Shown here: piece after piece, positions 34,157-42,728 of the stretch
Position numbering within the stretch: position 1 is the first letter of the stretch
How the letters are laid out: the number at the start of each line of letters is the position of its first letter
NCBI RefSeq assembly: GCF_008329585.1
Contig: NZ_NPKP01000009.1
Location: forward strand, 1-64,000
Length of the DNA stretch: 64,000 nt
Origin: Mycolicibacterium sp. P9-22
GTDB taxonomy: Bacteria > Actinomycetota > Actinomycetes > Mycobacteriales > Mycobacteriaceae
Reading direction: 5' to 3'
Notes under the pieces: model-generated
Told to the model about the DNA's origin: nothing
Seen by the model: the letters and a program-made list of their open reading frames with translations, nothing else
Database searches by the model: none
Position numbers and translations under genes: made by a program

Positions 34157-35527
34157 TCATGCGAGTTCATAAGCGGTTTCTGCGTGCTCGGTCTCATCGA
34201 TACCGGTGTCTTCGTCTTCCTTGCTGACTCGCCAGCCTAGTGGCTTGACCACGAAGGCGATGATCGTCGTCAGCACGGCGGTGAACAGCAGTGCCACGCC
34301 GGCGATCACAATCTGGACGACCAGCTGCTTGTAGTCGCCGCCGACGAACAGGCCGGCATCGGTGGCGAAGAAGCCCAGCGCGACCGTGCCCCACAAGCCG
34401 GCAACGAGGTGCACGCCGACGACGTCGAGCGAGTCGTCGTAGCCGAACTTGTACTTCAGACCGATTGCCAACGCCGACAACACACCCGCGATCGCACCGA
34501 CGACGAGCGACCAGACCGGCGTCAGATTGCCACAGGCCGGGGTGATGGCGACCAGACCGGCGACCACACCCGAGGCGGCGCCCACGCTGGTGGCGTGGCC
34601 GTCACGCAAGCGCTCCACGAGCAGCCAGCCGAGCATCGCGGCGGCGGTGGCAGCGGCGGTGTTGACCCAGACCAGACCGGCGAGCATGTCGGCGCCGCCC
34701 TCGGAGCCGACGTTGAAACCGAACCAGCCGAACCACAGGATCGCGGCGCCGAGCATCACGAACGGGATGTTGTGCGGACGGAACGCGGTCTTGCCGAAGC
34801 CACTGCGCTTGCCCAGCAGGATCGCGAGCACCAGCGCGGCCATACCGGCGTTGATGTGAACGACTGTGCCACCGGCGAAGTCGATGGGTGCGACGTTGGC
34901 CGCGCCTTCCTCATCGACACCGAACAGTTTGGCCGCGAGGCCCTGCTCGTTGGCCGACAGCAGACCGCCGCCCCAGACCATGTGCGACAGCGGGAAGTAC
35001 ACGAAGGTGACCCACAGGCCGCCGAAGACCAGCCAGGTGCCGAATTTCATGCGCTCGGCGACCGCACCGCTGATCAGTGCGACCGTGATGACGGCGAAGG
35101 TGAGCTGGAAGGCGACCCACACGATGGCCGGCACAGTGCCGAATCCGCCGTAGACGAAGCTTTCCACACCGTTGATCTCACGGACCTCGGCGAGTTGGTT
35201 GACGCCGAACAGGGAGAACGGGCTGTCGAAGAACAGACCGGGGTCTTCACCGGTGTGGGCCGAGGAGAAGGACATCGAGTAGCCCCACAGCACGTAGATG
35301 ACACTGACCAGGCCCAGCGAGCCGAAGGACATCATCATCATGTTCAGGACGGACTTCTGGCGGGACAGACCACCGTAGAAGAACGCGAGTCCCGGCGTCA
35401 TGAACAACACCAGGGCTGCCGAGATGAGGACCCAGGCGGTGTTACCGGTGTCCAATCCATCCGGGCCGAACGGCAGGAAACTATCGTCCGGCAAAGCCGT
35501 GACGACGTCGCTTAAGGCAAAGACCAC
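34157..35527 (-). CDS. amt: Ammonium transporter
   Basis: This 456-residue membrane protein of the Amt/Rh family has about eleven helices and family blocks such as FFYGGLSRQKSVLNMMMMSF, the twin-His pore region (GGTVVHINAG; VVGVHLVAGLWG) and GWLLVERLRDGHATSVGAASG in part. It conducts ammonium at low concentration and is gated by PII. The GTG start follows GAGGAGG by about 10 nt. Two GlnR-like sites lie upstream. Confidence 0.95.
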   Translation of the reverse strand: MVFALSDVVTALPDDSFLPFGPDGLDTGNTAWVLISAALVLFMTPGLAFFYGGLSRQKSVLNMMMMSFGSLGLVSVIYVLWGYSMSFSSAHTGEDPGLFFDSPFSLFGVNQLAEVREINGVESFVYGGFGTVPAIVWVAFQLTFAVITVALISGAVAERMKFGTWLVFGGLWVTFVYFPLSHMVWGGGLLSANEQGLAAKLFGVDEEGAANVAPIDFAGGTVVHINAGMAALVLAILLGKRSGFGKTAFRPHNIPFVMLGAAILWFGWFGFNVGSEGGADMLAGLVWVNTAAATAAAMLGWLLVERLRDGHATSVGAASGVVAGLVAITPACGNLTPVWSLVVGAIAGVLSALAIGLKYKFGYDDSLDVVGVHLVAGLWGTVALGFFATDAGLFVGGDYKQLVVQIVIAGVALLFTAVLTTIIAFVVKPLGWRVSKEDEDTGIDETEHAETAYELA

Positions 35528-35602
35528 TTTGTGTGAACCTCCTCGGGATTTCGCCGACGAATCGGCCTCTCGAAGAGACTCTTTTGCGCGCGTTTCATCC
35601 GT

Positions 35603-35618
35603 GGTTCACAGATGTTTC
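35603..35618 (-). promoter_or_regulatory. Candidate GlnR box, proximal
   Basis: On the minus strand GAAAC-n6-GAACC, matching the recalled GlnR consensus gTnAC-n6-GaAAC at 8 of 10 positions. It lies about 76 bp before the amt start. Confidence 0.4.
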
Positions 35619-35645
35619 GCTGGGGTGAACGGATTGGCCTCGTCT

Positions 35646-35661
35646 GTTACACGTGTGTTTC
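35646..35661 (-). promoter_or_regulatory. Candidate GlnR box, distal
   Basis: On the minus strand GAAAC-n6-GTAAC, which satisfies the AC-n9-AC core reported for mycobacterial GlnR. It lies 43 bp, about four helical turns, from the proximal site in the amt promoter region. Confidence 0.45.
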
Positions 35662-35676
35662 CGGGTTGCGAAACGG

Positions 35677-37026
35677 CTATCCGAGCAGGGCGTCGACGAA
35701 CGCGGCGGGCTCGAACGGTGCCAGATCGTCAGGTCCCTCGCCGAGCCCGACAAGCTTCACCGGCACGCCGAGTTCCTGCTGAACGCGGAAAACGATGCCG
35801 CCCTTGGCCGTGCCGTCGAGCTTGGTGAGCACCACTCCGGTGATGGCAACCACCTCGGCGAAGACCTTGGCCTGCGGGAGGCTGTTCTGCCCGATGGTGG
35901 CGTCCAGCACGAGCAGCACCTCGTCGACCTTGGCGCGCTTTTCCACCACGCGTTTGACCTTTCCGAGCTCGTCCATCAGGCCGGTCTTGGTGTGCAGACG
36001 TCCGGCGGTGTCGATGACGACGACGTCGGCGCCGTTCTGGATGCCCTTGTCGACGGCGTCGAAGGCGACCGAGGCGGGATCGGCACCCTCGGGGCCGCGC
36101 ACCGTATCGGCGCCGACGCGCGAACCCCAGCTCTGCAGTTGATCGGCGGCGGCGGCGCGGAAGGTGTCCGCGGCGCCCAGCACGACGCGGCGCCCGTCGG
36201 CGACCAGGACGCGGGCCAGCTTGCCCACGGTGGTGGTCTTGCCGGTGCCGTTGACACCGACGACGAGCAGTACCGAAGGCTTGTCCTCATGGGGCAGCGC
36301 GCGGATGGAGCGATCCAGGTCGGGGCGCAGCTCGGAAATCAGTACCTCCTTGAGCACGGCTCGGGCGTCGGCCTCGGTGCGCACGGAGGCGCTGGCCATC
36401 TTGGCACGCAGCGCGGCGATGACGTTCTGGGTGACGACCGGCCCGAGGTCGGCGATCAGCAGGGTGTCCTCGATCTCCTCCCAGGACTCCTCGTCGAGGT
36501 CGCCGCCGCCGAGCAGGCCCAGCACGCCGCGGCCCAGGGTGCTCTGTGATTTGGCCAGGCGCCCGCGCAGCCGTTCCAGCCGGCCCTCCGCCGGGGCGAT
36601 GTCCTCGATCTCGGGGGCCGCGGTGGGTTCCGGCTCGGGGGTCGGCTCCGGGGTCGGCGTCGGCTCGGGGGTGGGTTCCGGCTTCGGTTCGGGTTCCTGC
36701 ACCGGCTTCGGCGGCTCGACCACCGGCGGCTCGGGCAGCTTGACTTCGGCGATGGTGCGCTTCGGGGCGTCGCGCGGCACGGCGGCGTCGTCACCGACAC
36801 CGGGCAATCCGGTGGTGTCGACCTTGTCGGCCGGGGGCGCGGCGCTCGGCCCGCTGAACGTGATGCCCGATGAGGCCTTATAGCCGCCCGACTTGTCGAT
36901 CTGGGTGGTGGTGTCCGGCGCGGACAGGGTGATCCGCCGCTTGCGGTAGCGCACCAGCCCGACGACCAGCGCAGCGACAAGCAGGACGGCTACGACCGCA
37001 ATGGCGATCCATACGACATCTGACAC
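35677..37026 (-). CDS. ftsY: Signal recognition particle receptor FtsY
   Basis: This 449-residue SRP receptor has an N-terminal transmembrane helix (about 5-26). A Pro/Glu/Thr-rich acidic linker (about 90-145) with Pro-Glu-Pro repeats follows, then the NG GTPase domain with VGVNGTGKTTTVGKLA, DTFRAAAADQL, VVIDTAGRLH and TKLDGTAKGG. The direct membrane anchor is typical of actinobacterial FtsY. GTG start. Confidence 0.96.
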   Translation of the reverse strand: MSDVVWIAIAVVAVLLVAALVVGLVRYRKRRITLSAPDTTTQIDKSGGYKASSGITFSGPSAAPPADKVDTTGLPGVGDDAAVPRDAPKRTIAEVKLPEPPVVEPPKPVQEPEPKPEPTPEPTPTPEPTPEPEPTAAPEIEDIAPAEGRLERLRGRLAKSQSTLGRGVLGLLGGGDLDEESWEEIEDTLLIADLGPVVTQNVIAALRAKMASASVRTEADARAVLKEVLISELRPDLDRSIRALPHEDKPSVLLVVGVNGTGKTTTVGKLARVLVADGRRVVLGAADTFRAAAADQLQSWGSRVGADTVRGPEGADPASVAFDAVDKGIQNGADVVVIDTAGRLHTKTGLMDELGKVKRVVEKRAKVDEVLLVLDATIGQNSLPQAKVFAEVVAITGVVLTKLDGTAKGGIVFRVQQELGVPVKLVGLGEGPDDLAPFEPAAFVDALLG

Positions 37027-37057
37027 CCGGCCATTGTCTCAGGCCACACTGGCTGCC

Positions 37058-37828
37058 ATGTTCGAGCACCTGATCGCAGAAGGCGCAGCCGCCGACGTGA
37101 CGGGCTGGGATTTCTCCTGGCTCGACGGCCGGGCCACCGAGCAACGACCGCCGTGGGGCTTTGTGCGGCTGCTGTCATCGCGGCTGGGCCGGGTCGACGC
37201 CGCCCTCGATGTCCAGACCGGCGGCGGCGAGGTATTCGGTGAAGCGCTGGGTGCGGCCGAGGCCCGTCCGCGCGTGCTGGCGGCGACCGAGGCGTGGCCT
37301 CCGAACGTCGCCGCCGCGGCTCGGCTGCTGGACGGGGTGCGCGTGACGGCCGCCCCGGAGACCGAGTTGCCGTTCCCGGATGCGTCCTTCGATCTGGTGT
37401 CCAGCCGTCATCCCGCCACCATCGCGTGGCGCGAGATCGCCCGCGTGCTGCGGCCCGGAGGGTCCTATCTGGCCCAGCATGTGGGTCCGGCGAGCGCATT
37501 CGAGCTGATCGAGTTCTTCACCGGGCCGCAGCCCGATGCCCGCCGGCGCCGCCGTCCCGACGATGAGGCCGCGGCCGCCCGCGCTGCCGGTCTGGATGTC
37601 GTCGACCTGCGGGTGGCCCGGACGCGAATCGAGTTGTTCGATGTGGCCGCGGTGGTCTACCTGTTGCGCAAGGTGATCTGGTGGGTGCCCGACTTCACCG
37701 TCGAGCGATACCGGGACAAGCTGGCCGAGCTGCACGTACGCCTGGCGGCCGGCGGACCGTTCGTCGCGCATTCCAGCCGCCATCTCATCGAGGCGCGGCG
37801 TCCGGATGTGGCAGTCTCGGGCGGGTGA
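37058..37828 (+). CDS. Class I SAM-dependent methyltransferase
   Basis: This 256-residue protein has a Methyltransf_11-like core. The SAM-binding strand (AALDVQTGGGEVFGEAL) carries an unusual glycine motif, and ETELPFPDASFDLVSSRH and EIARVLRPGGSYLAQH are classic motifs II-III. The substrate is unknown. Its stop overlaps the IPP isomerase start (GTGA), which may link it to isoprenoid metabolism or simply reflect compact packing. First gene of the ftsY-smc accessory island. Confidence 0.85.
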   Translation: MFEHLIAEGAAADVTGWDFSWLDGRATEQRPPWGFVRLLSSRLGRVDAALDVQTGGGEVFGEALGAAEARPRVLAATEAWPPNVAAAARLLDGVRVTAAPETELPFPDASFDLVSSRHPATIAWREIARVLRPGGSYLAQHVGPASAFELIEFFTGPQPDARRRRRPDDEAAAARAAGLDVVDLRVARTRIELFDVAAVVYLLRKVIWWVPDFTVERYRDKLAELHVRLAAGGPFVAHSSRHLIEARRPDVAVSGG

Positions 37829-38853
37829 CCATCGGCCCCGATTTCGATGACCGCATCCAGGTGCGCAAGCGGCGTCATATCGATGTCTGCCTGTCCGAGG
37901 CCGTCCAATATCAGACCGTCACCACGGGCCTGGAGCGTTACCGGCTGCCCTACAACGCGCTGACACAGACCAGTCTGGCCGGCATCGATCTGGGAACCGA
38001 GTTCCTGGGTGTGCCGTTGCGGGCGCCGGTGCTGATCGGGTCGATGACTGGCGGATCGGAGTTGTCGGGCACCATCAACCGCAATCTGGCCACCGCGGCG
38101 CAGGCGCTGGGTGTGGGCATGATGCTGGGTTCGCAGCGGGTCATGCTGGGCGATGAATCCCTGCCCAGCTTCCAGGTGCGCGAGGTCGCACCCGATGTCC
38201 TGTTGGTCGGCAATATCGGGCTGGCCCAGCTGAACCGTGCGATGGTGCCCGAACTGCGTCGCGCACTGGCCGGGGTTGGCGCCAATGCGCTTGCGGTGCA
38301 CACCAATCCGCTGCAGGAAGCGGTGCAGCGCGGTGGCGATACCGATTTCAGCGGATCGCTGACGAGGTTGCGCGAGGTGGTCGAGACCATCGGGTGCCCG
38401 GTGCTGCTGAAGGAGGTCGGGCACGGAATCGGGGCGGCCGCTGCGGCGTCGTTGACCGATATCGGGGTGGCCGCGGTCGACGTGGCCGGTGCCGGCGGGA
38501 CGTCGTGGGCGCGGGTCGAGCAGTTCGTCCGTTACGGCGGGATCAATGATCTGGGTCTGGCCGAATGGGGCCTGCCGACGGCGCAGGCGTTGGTGGAGGT
38601 GCGTTCGGTGTTGCCCAGGGTGCCGCTGGTGGCGTCCGGTGGAATCCGCACCGGGATGGACGCGGCGAAGGCGATCGCGCTGGGGGCCGATGTGGTGGCT
38701 GTGGCGCACCCACTGTTGGTGCCGGCCATCGAGTCGGCGGCGGCTGTGCAGGAGTGGTTGGAGCGGTTCATCGTTGAGCTGCGCATCTGCCTGCACGGGT
38801 GCGGGGCCGCTGATCTGGCGGCGTTGCGTGCGGTGGGTGTCGACCCGGTCTAG
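37825..38853 (+). CDS. fni: Type 2 isopentenyl-diphosphate delta-isomerase
   Basis: This 342-residue FMN- and NAD(P)H-dependent enzyme interconverts IPP and DMAPP. Signatures: RKRRHIDVCL, PVLIGSMTGGSE, GSQRVML, HTNPLQEAVQRGGD, VLLKEVGHGIG, VDVAGAGGTSWARVE and ASGGIRTGMDAAKAIALGAD. These are all characteristic of Fni/IDI-2, which is unrelated to the type 1 Nudix enzyme that M. tuberculosis has. The GTG start couples it to the methyltransferase. Convergent with the HNH gene, 6 nt away. Confidence 0.93.
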   Translation: MTIGPDFDDRIQVRKRRHIDVCLSEAVQYQTVTTGLERYRLPYNALTQTSLAGIDLGTEFLGVPLRAPVLIGSMTGGSELSGTINRNLATAAQALGVGMMLGSQRVMLGDESLPSFQVREVAPDVLLVGNIGLAQLNRAMVPELRRALAGVGANALAVHTNPLQEAVQRGGDTDFSGSLTRLREVVETIGCPVLLKEVGHGIGAAAAASLTDIGVAAVDVAGAGGTSWARVEQFVRYGGINDLGLAEWGLPTAQALVEVRSVLPRVPLVASGGIRTGMDAAKAIALGADVVAVAHPLLVPAIESAAAVQEWLERFIVELRICLHGCGAADLAALRAVGVDPV

Positions 38854-38859
38854 AGCACC

Positions 38860-40476
38860 CTAGTAGGGCGGGTCGCTGTTGCTTTCTGCGCGTTCGAGGG
38901 CGAGTTGGAGTTGGTTGCGGGTGCGTTCGGTTTTGATCCTTTGGGCGCGGTCCTGTGCGCGGGTGCGTGTACGGGTCGGCATCTTGGTATCGCGGCCGGT
39001 GTCGTTGATGAGGCTGATGGCCCGTTTGCGTGGGATGGGTGACTCGATGTTCCAGTGCGGGAACAGCATTGAGGCCCCGGGCGCCTTGGTGTAGGTGTGC
39101 CCGGTGGGTGCGCTCCATTGGATGCTGCCATCCGGTTGGGCGGTGGGTGTCCAGCCGCCGAACGTTTTGATCAAGTGGTGCAGACGGCATAGCGGGGCCA
39201 GGTTGCCCGGATGGGTGGCCCCTGCGGGCCACGGGATGAGATGGTCGAGATCGCAGCGGTGCGCGGCCCGGTTGCAACCCGGGTAGCTGCAGGTCATGGC
39301 GCGCATCCGGACGAACGCGGTGAGCGCGGTGGAGGGCCGGTATTGGCGTTCGGCGGGCAGGTCCGCGATCTCGGAGAGCGGTTTGATGGTGGCGCCGGTG
39401 GCGACGAGTTCGGCCAGCATATCGGCGGGGATGATGGCGCCGTCGAGCATGACCCCGGGGCTCGGGTTGCAGGCCGCGGGTGCCGCAGGTTCATTGCGGG
39501 CCGCAGGTTCGGCGGGCTCAGCGGGTTCGGTTTCCGCTGCCGGTGTCTGCTGCTCTTTTTCCGGCGCCTGCGGCTCGGTCTCGGTCGACTCAGATTTCGG
39601 TTCGCCCTCGGTGCCCGGGGTGCTCTGCCGCGGCGCGCCCTCCCCGGCGGCCGGGACCTGGTCGGTGAGTACATAGATGGTGACCGCAGCCGAACGCGGA
39701 TCCTTACCGCTGCCCTCACACTCGGCTTCCCCGCACTCACAGGTCAGGCGCTCCAACGCGGGCCCGACCGCACCGAGTGCAGCCAGTGCCGCGGCGCGTA
39801 GTTCGCCGCGCTTGCGGGGATCATTGGCGCAGACGGTGTCGGCCAGATCGTTGAGCCGCTGTTCCAGCACCTTCTTGTCGGTGACACGCAGCCTGCCCCA
39901 GAACGAGGCGACGCCGTTGGGGTCGTCCTTGTCGTCGAATTCCACGTAGAGGTCTTTGGCGTTGCGCTTGGAGCGCACCACCGCTTCGGGGTCGAATTTC
40001 TCCACCCAGAGATCAACGGCGCCGATCAGCTGTTTCTCCGAATGCGCCCCGTACTCGCCCGCTTCCCCGGCGATGGCGGTATCGATCAACGCGATCGCGT
40101 CCTCGTCGTCGACGAGGTGGGTGCGCCAGGTGATCGCATCGATCACCGTCGCCGAGACCGCGCCGGTGGCGAACAGCGCCGCGGTGCGCGGCAGCCGGCC
40201 ACGCAGGGCCTGGGCGATGCGCATCTGCTTGGACGCCGCGTAGGGATTCAGATTGCAGGCCGCGGCCACCGCGGCTTGAGCCCAGGCCCACCCGTCGATC
40301 ACCTGATGGGCGACGGTGTCGTCCTCGTCATCGCACTGACGGGCGACCACCTCACCGATCAACGCCAGCCGGTAAGCCGCCACGGAGGCCTCGCGTTGGG
40401 TCATGGCAGTGACTGCGGAGATGAGCGCCTCATCGCTCAATCCCGCGATACCGGCCCGATCCAAACCTTCGAACAT
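38860..40476 (-). CDS. 13E12-repeat-type DUF222/HNH endonuclease protein
   Basis: This 538-residue protein has an N-terminal DUF222 helical domain (about 5-270), an acidic Pro/Glu-rich low-complexity linker (about 280-345) and a C-terminal HNH nuclease motif (CSYPGCNRAAHRCDLDHLIP, then NLAPLCRLHHLIK). This is the REP13E12 family, present in many copies per mycobacterial genome and often at variable sites. Some contain phage attachment sites, and the biological role is unresolved. An insertion sequence lies 31 bp upstream of its start and may have displaced its promoter. Confidence 0.92.
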   Translation of the reverse strand: MFEGLDRAGIAGLSDEALISAVTAMTQREASVAAYRLALIGEVVARQCDDEDDTVAHQVIDGWAWAQAAVAAACNLNPYAASKQMRIAQALRGRLPRTAALFATGAVSATVIDAITWRTHLVDDEDAIALIDTAIAGEAGEYGAHSEKQLIGAVDLWVEKFDPEAVVRSKRNAKDLYVEFDDKDDPNGVASFWGRLRVTDKKVLEQRLNDLADTVCANDPRKRGELRAAALAALGAVGPALERLTCECGEAECEGSGKDPRSAAVTIYVLTDQVPAAGEGAPRQSTPGTEGEPKSESTETEPQAPEKEQQTPAAETEPAEPAEPAARNEPAAPAACNPSPGVMLDGAIIPADMLAELVATGATIKPLSEIADLPAERQYRPSTALTAFVRMRAMTCSYPGCNRAAHRCDLDHLIPWPAGATHPGNLAPLCRLHHLIKTFGGWTPTAQPDGSIQWSAPTGHTYTKAPGASMLFPHWNIESPIPRKRAISLINDTGRDTKMPTRTRTRAQDRAQRIKTERTRNQLQLALERAESNSDPPY

Positions 40477-40507
40477 GTGTTCTATATTACTCGCGGTGCC
40501 GACCGCG

Positions 40508-40570
40508 TTGACTCATCAAAAATGCGCGCGAATAGGTGATTCGTTGCCTCATTGAAAATGCGCGCGTAGG
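40508..40570 (+). repeat. Left end of IS: two direct repeat units
   Basis: Units begin TTGACTCA at 40508 and TTGCCTCA at 40544, each followed about 8 nt later by ATGCGCGCG. They match, in inverted orientation, the right-end units and are probable transposase-binding sites. Confidence 0.7.
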
Positions 40571-40578
40571 CCCGATTG

Positions 40579-41811
40579 ATGGGGTTGACGTTGACCGAAC
40601 GCAGAGCCGTGACGGAGACGACCGCGGTCCGTTACATCCTGGCCAGCAAGAGCGGTAAGAGCCGGATTCTGGATGAGTTGTGTGCGAATACAGGTTGGCA
40701 TCGCAACCATGCCCGCAAGGCGCTCAAAGCAGCGTTGCAGCCCAAGATCGTCACTCCGCGTAGTCCGCGGCCGGTGAAATATGGCGACGATGTCATTGCC
40801 GCTCTCGTGAGGTGTTGGACGGTGCTGGGAATGCCCGCCGGTAAGCGGCTGGCGCCGATGCTCGGTGAACTCGTAGCCGTGTTGCGTCATTTCCGGGAGC
40901 TCAACATCGACGAGGACACCACCGAGCTGTTGGTGTCGATGTCGGCGGCGACCATCGATCGCCGGCTGGCCGCAGAGCGAGCCAAACTCCAGCTCAGAGG
41001 GCGTTCTGGGACGAAGCCGGGATCAATGCTCAAAAACCAGATCCCGGTGCGTACCTGGGCCGAGTGGGACGACGCTGCACCTGGGTTTGTGGAGATCGAT
41101 CTAGTTTTTCACGACGGCGGTATCCGAGGTGGAGGCCACGCGTTCACCCTCACGGTCACCGATATCGCCACGGGCTGGACCGAGAACCGCTCCATGCCCG
41201 ACAAGACCGCCAAGTGCGTGCTGGCCGCCCTCAACGACGTCGCCCGTGAAATGCCGTTCCCGATTCTGGGCGTGGACTCCGACAACGGATCAGAGTTCAT
41301 CAACGACGACTTGTTCGCATGGTGTCAGGGACGCCAGATCACCTTTACTCGGGCGAGGCCGGGCAATAAAAACGACGGCTGCCACGTGGAGCAGAAGAAC
41401 TGGACTGTAGTGCGCACCCTGGTGGGCTATCACCGCTACGACACTGCTTCAGAGCTGTTGTTGCTCAACGAGATTTGGAAGCTGCAGTCCAAACTGACCA
41501 ACTACTTTTACCCGCAGCAGAAACTGATATCCAAGGTCCGCAAAGGGGCCAAAATCTCCAAGAAACACGACACGGCAACCACCCCATTTCATCGCGCGGT
41601 CAATCACCCGACCATGACGGTCGAACGCATCGTGGCACTGGCAAGGAACCACTCACTGATCAATCCGGCCGCTACCCAACGCCAGGTCCAGGCCCTGACT
41701 GCAGAGCTACTCACCATTGCCACCGCCAAGGCCGGCCCCACCGCCCGACCCCAAGTCAACAAGCGCGCACGATTACGTGAGGCAACGAATACACCTACGC
41801 GCGCATCTTGA
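40579..41811 (+). CDS. DDE-type transposase (integrase core)
   Basis: This 410-residue protein has an N-terminal helix-turn-helix region (about 10-60, RHNHARKALK-type helix) and an rve integrase core. Candidate catalytic residues are Asp174 (VEIDLVFHD), Asp235 (VDSDNGSEF) and Glu271 (GCHVEQKNW). The gene is intact, so the element may still be mobile. ATG 40579 is preferred to TTG 40576, 3 nt upstream; neither has a strong ribosome binding site. Similar proteins are classed in the ISNCY (IS1202-like) or IS481 groups. Confidence 0.88.
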   Translation: MGLTLTERRAVTETTAVRYILASKSGKSRILDELCANTGWHRNHARKALKAALQPKIVTPRSPRPVKYGDDVIAALVRCWTVLGMPAGKRLAPMLGELVAVLRHFRELNIDEDTTELLVSMSAATIDRRLAAERAKLQLRGRSGTKPGSMLKNQIPVRTWAEWDDAAPGFVEIDLVFHDGGIRGGGHAFTLTVTDIATGWTENRSMPDKTAKCVLAALNDVAREMPFPILGVDSDNGSEFINDDLFAWCQGRQITFTRARPGNKNDGCHVEQKNWTVVRTLVGYHRYDTASELLLLNEIWKLQSKLTNYFYPQQKLISKVRKGAKISKKHDTATTPFHRAVNHPTMTVERIVALARNHSLINPAATQRQVQALTAELLTIATAKAGPTARPQVNKRARLREATNTPTRAS

Positions 41812-41821
41812 CGTGAGGCAA
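41760..41821 (-). repeat. Right end of IS: two direct repeat units
   Basis: On the minus strand two TTGCCTCACGT units start at 41821 and 41785 (36 bp apart), followed by ATGCGCGCG- and GTGCGCGC-type sequence. They mirror the left end. Confidence 0.7.
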
Positions 41822-41875
41822 CAGGCGACATCAGAAAAGCAGTGTTCGCCGCAGCTGTGGATAAGTGTTCCAGGT

Positions 41876-42145
41876 TCAAAGCCACAGGTAGAGCGCCGAC
41901 AGCAGCGCCCACATCCCGAGGCAGTAGGCCTCGAACGCGGCGCGCAGCGGGAGCGGGGCATGCCGCAGTTCCATGAAGTCCAGTCCGACCAGGCGGACCT
42001 TGATTGCGGCGATGGCCAAAACCAGGACGGCCACCAGGGAGCCGGTCCCGTGTTCGGCGCCGACGGCCCAGGACACGACCGTCGCGGCGACGAGGAACAA
42101 CCAGCTGGCGCCGGCGCGGTTCTTCAGCAGGTTCAGGGCGGTCAC
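41876..42145 (-). CDS. Small membrane protein, cytochrome oxidase subunit IV/NorF-like
   Basis: This 89-residue protein has three hydrophobic helices (about 14-30, 34-52, 70-88) and the block VRLVGLDFMELRHAP. It matches prokaryotic cytochrome c oxidase subunit IV (COX4_pro), the family that includes NorF. It starts 1 nt after the stop of a subunit III/NorE-like gene, so translation is almost certainly coupled. Such subunits usually assist a haem-copper oxidase or nitric oxide reductase, but none is encoded nearby. Confidence 0.8.
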   Translation of the reverse strand: MTALNLLKNRAGASWLFLVAATVVSWAVGAEHGTGSLVAVLVLAIAAIKVRLVGLDFMELRHAPLPLRAAFEAYCLGMWALLSALYLWL

Positions 42146-42146
42146 A

Positions 42147-42728
42147 TTAGCTCACCAGGTAGAGCAGGGCGAACAGGAAGATCCACAGCAGGTCGACGAG
42201 GTGCCAGAAGCAGGCAGCCCCTTCGACGAGTGCGGTGCGGGTGTCGCTGAGTTCGGGTCGCCGGGTTTGGGTCAAGACGAAAGACAGTGCGCCGAGACCG
42301 AGGCAGACGTGGAACAGGTGCAGTCCGGTGAGGATGAAGTAATACAGGTAGAAGTCGTTGGCGCCCGGTCCGTGCCCGGCCGTGCCCAGTGCGGCGTACT
42401 CGTAGATCTTGAGTGCGATGAACATGACGCCGAAGGCCGTCGCCGCGGCGGTGGCTTTAGTGGCGATCCGCCTCTGGCCCGCGCGCATTGCGTTGAGGGC
42501 GAGCACGACGCACAGTGAACTGGATAGCAGCACAAGGGTATTGATGACCCCGACGCCGATATGCAGGGTGGTTCGGGCGGCGTCGAAGATTTCGGGGGCC
42601 TTGGCGCGCTCGACGAGGAACGTGACGAAGAAGGCGCCGAAAACCAGCATGTCGCCGAACAGGAAGACCCAGGTGCCGCTCTCGCCGGGGATTCGCTTCT
42701 GGTGTGGCGGCGCTGCTGTCGCGGTCAC
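42147..42728 (-). CDS. Cytochrome c oxidase subunit III family protein, NorE-like
   Basis: This 193-residue membrane protein has five hydrophobic helices and motifs RIPGESGTWVFLFGDMLVFG and LTGLHLFHVCLGLGAL, plus a conserved WHLVDLLWIFLF end. The short five-helix form and the PGE-x-G-x-WVF start are those of NorE rather than the seven-helix subunit III of respiratory oxidases. The GTG start overlaps the upstream membrane gene (GTGA). Its role without subunit I is unclear; it could help assemble or modulate an oxidase encoded elsewhere. Confidence 0.85.
   Translation of the reverse strand: MTATAAPPHQKRIPGESGTWVFLFGDMLVFGAFFVTFLVERAKAPEIFDAARTTLHIGVGVINTLVLLSSSLCVVLALNAMRAGQRRIATKATAAATAFGVMFIALKIYEYAALGTAGHGPGANDFYLYYFILTGLHLFHVCLGLGALSFVLTQTRRPELSDTRTALVEGAACFWHLVDLLWIFLFALLYLVS

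Larger units (their letters stand above)
40508..41821 (+). mobile_element. Complete insertion sequence (ISNCY/IS481-like DDE type), about 1.3 kb
   Basis: A single transposase gene is bounded by related inverted ends, TTGACTCA at 40508 and TGAGGCAA ending at 41821. Each end carries two copies of a related unit spaced 36 bp apart (TTGCCTCA followed by ATGCGCGCG-like sequence). The transposase stop codon lies within the right end. I could not find a clear target-site duplication. Family assignment is tentative. Confidence 0.75.

Noticed and set aside
40490..41840. Target-site duplication around the insertion sequence
   Set aside because: The flanking bases on the two sides share no convincing direct repeat.
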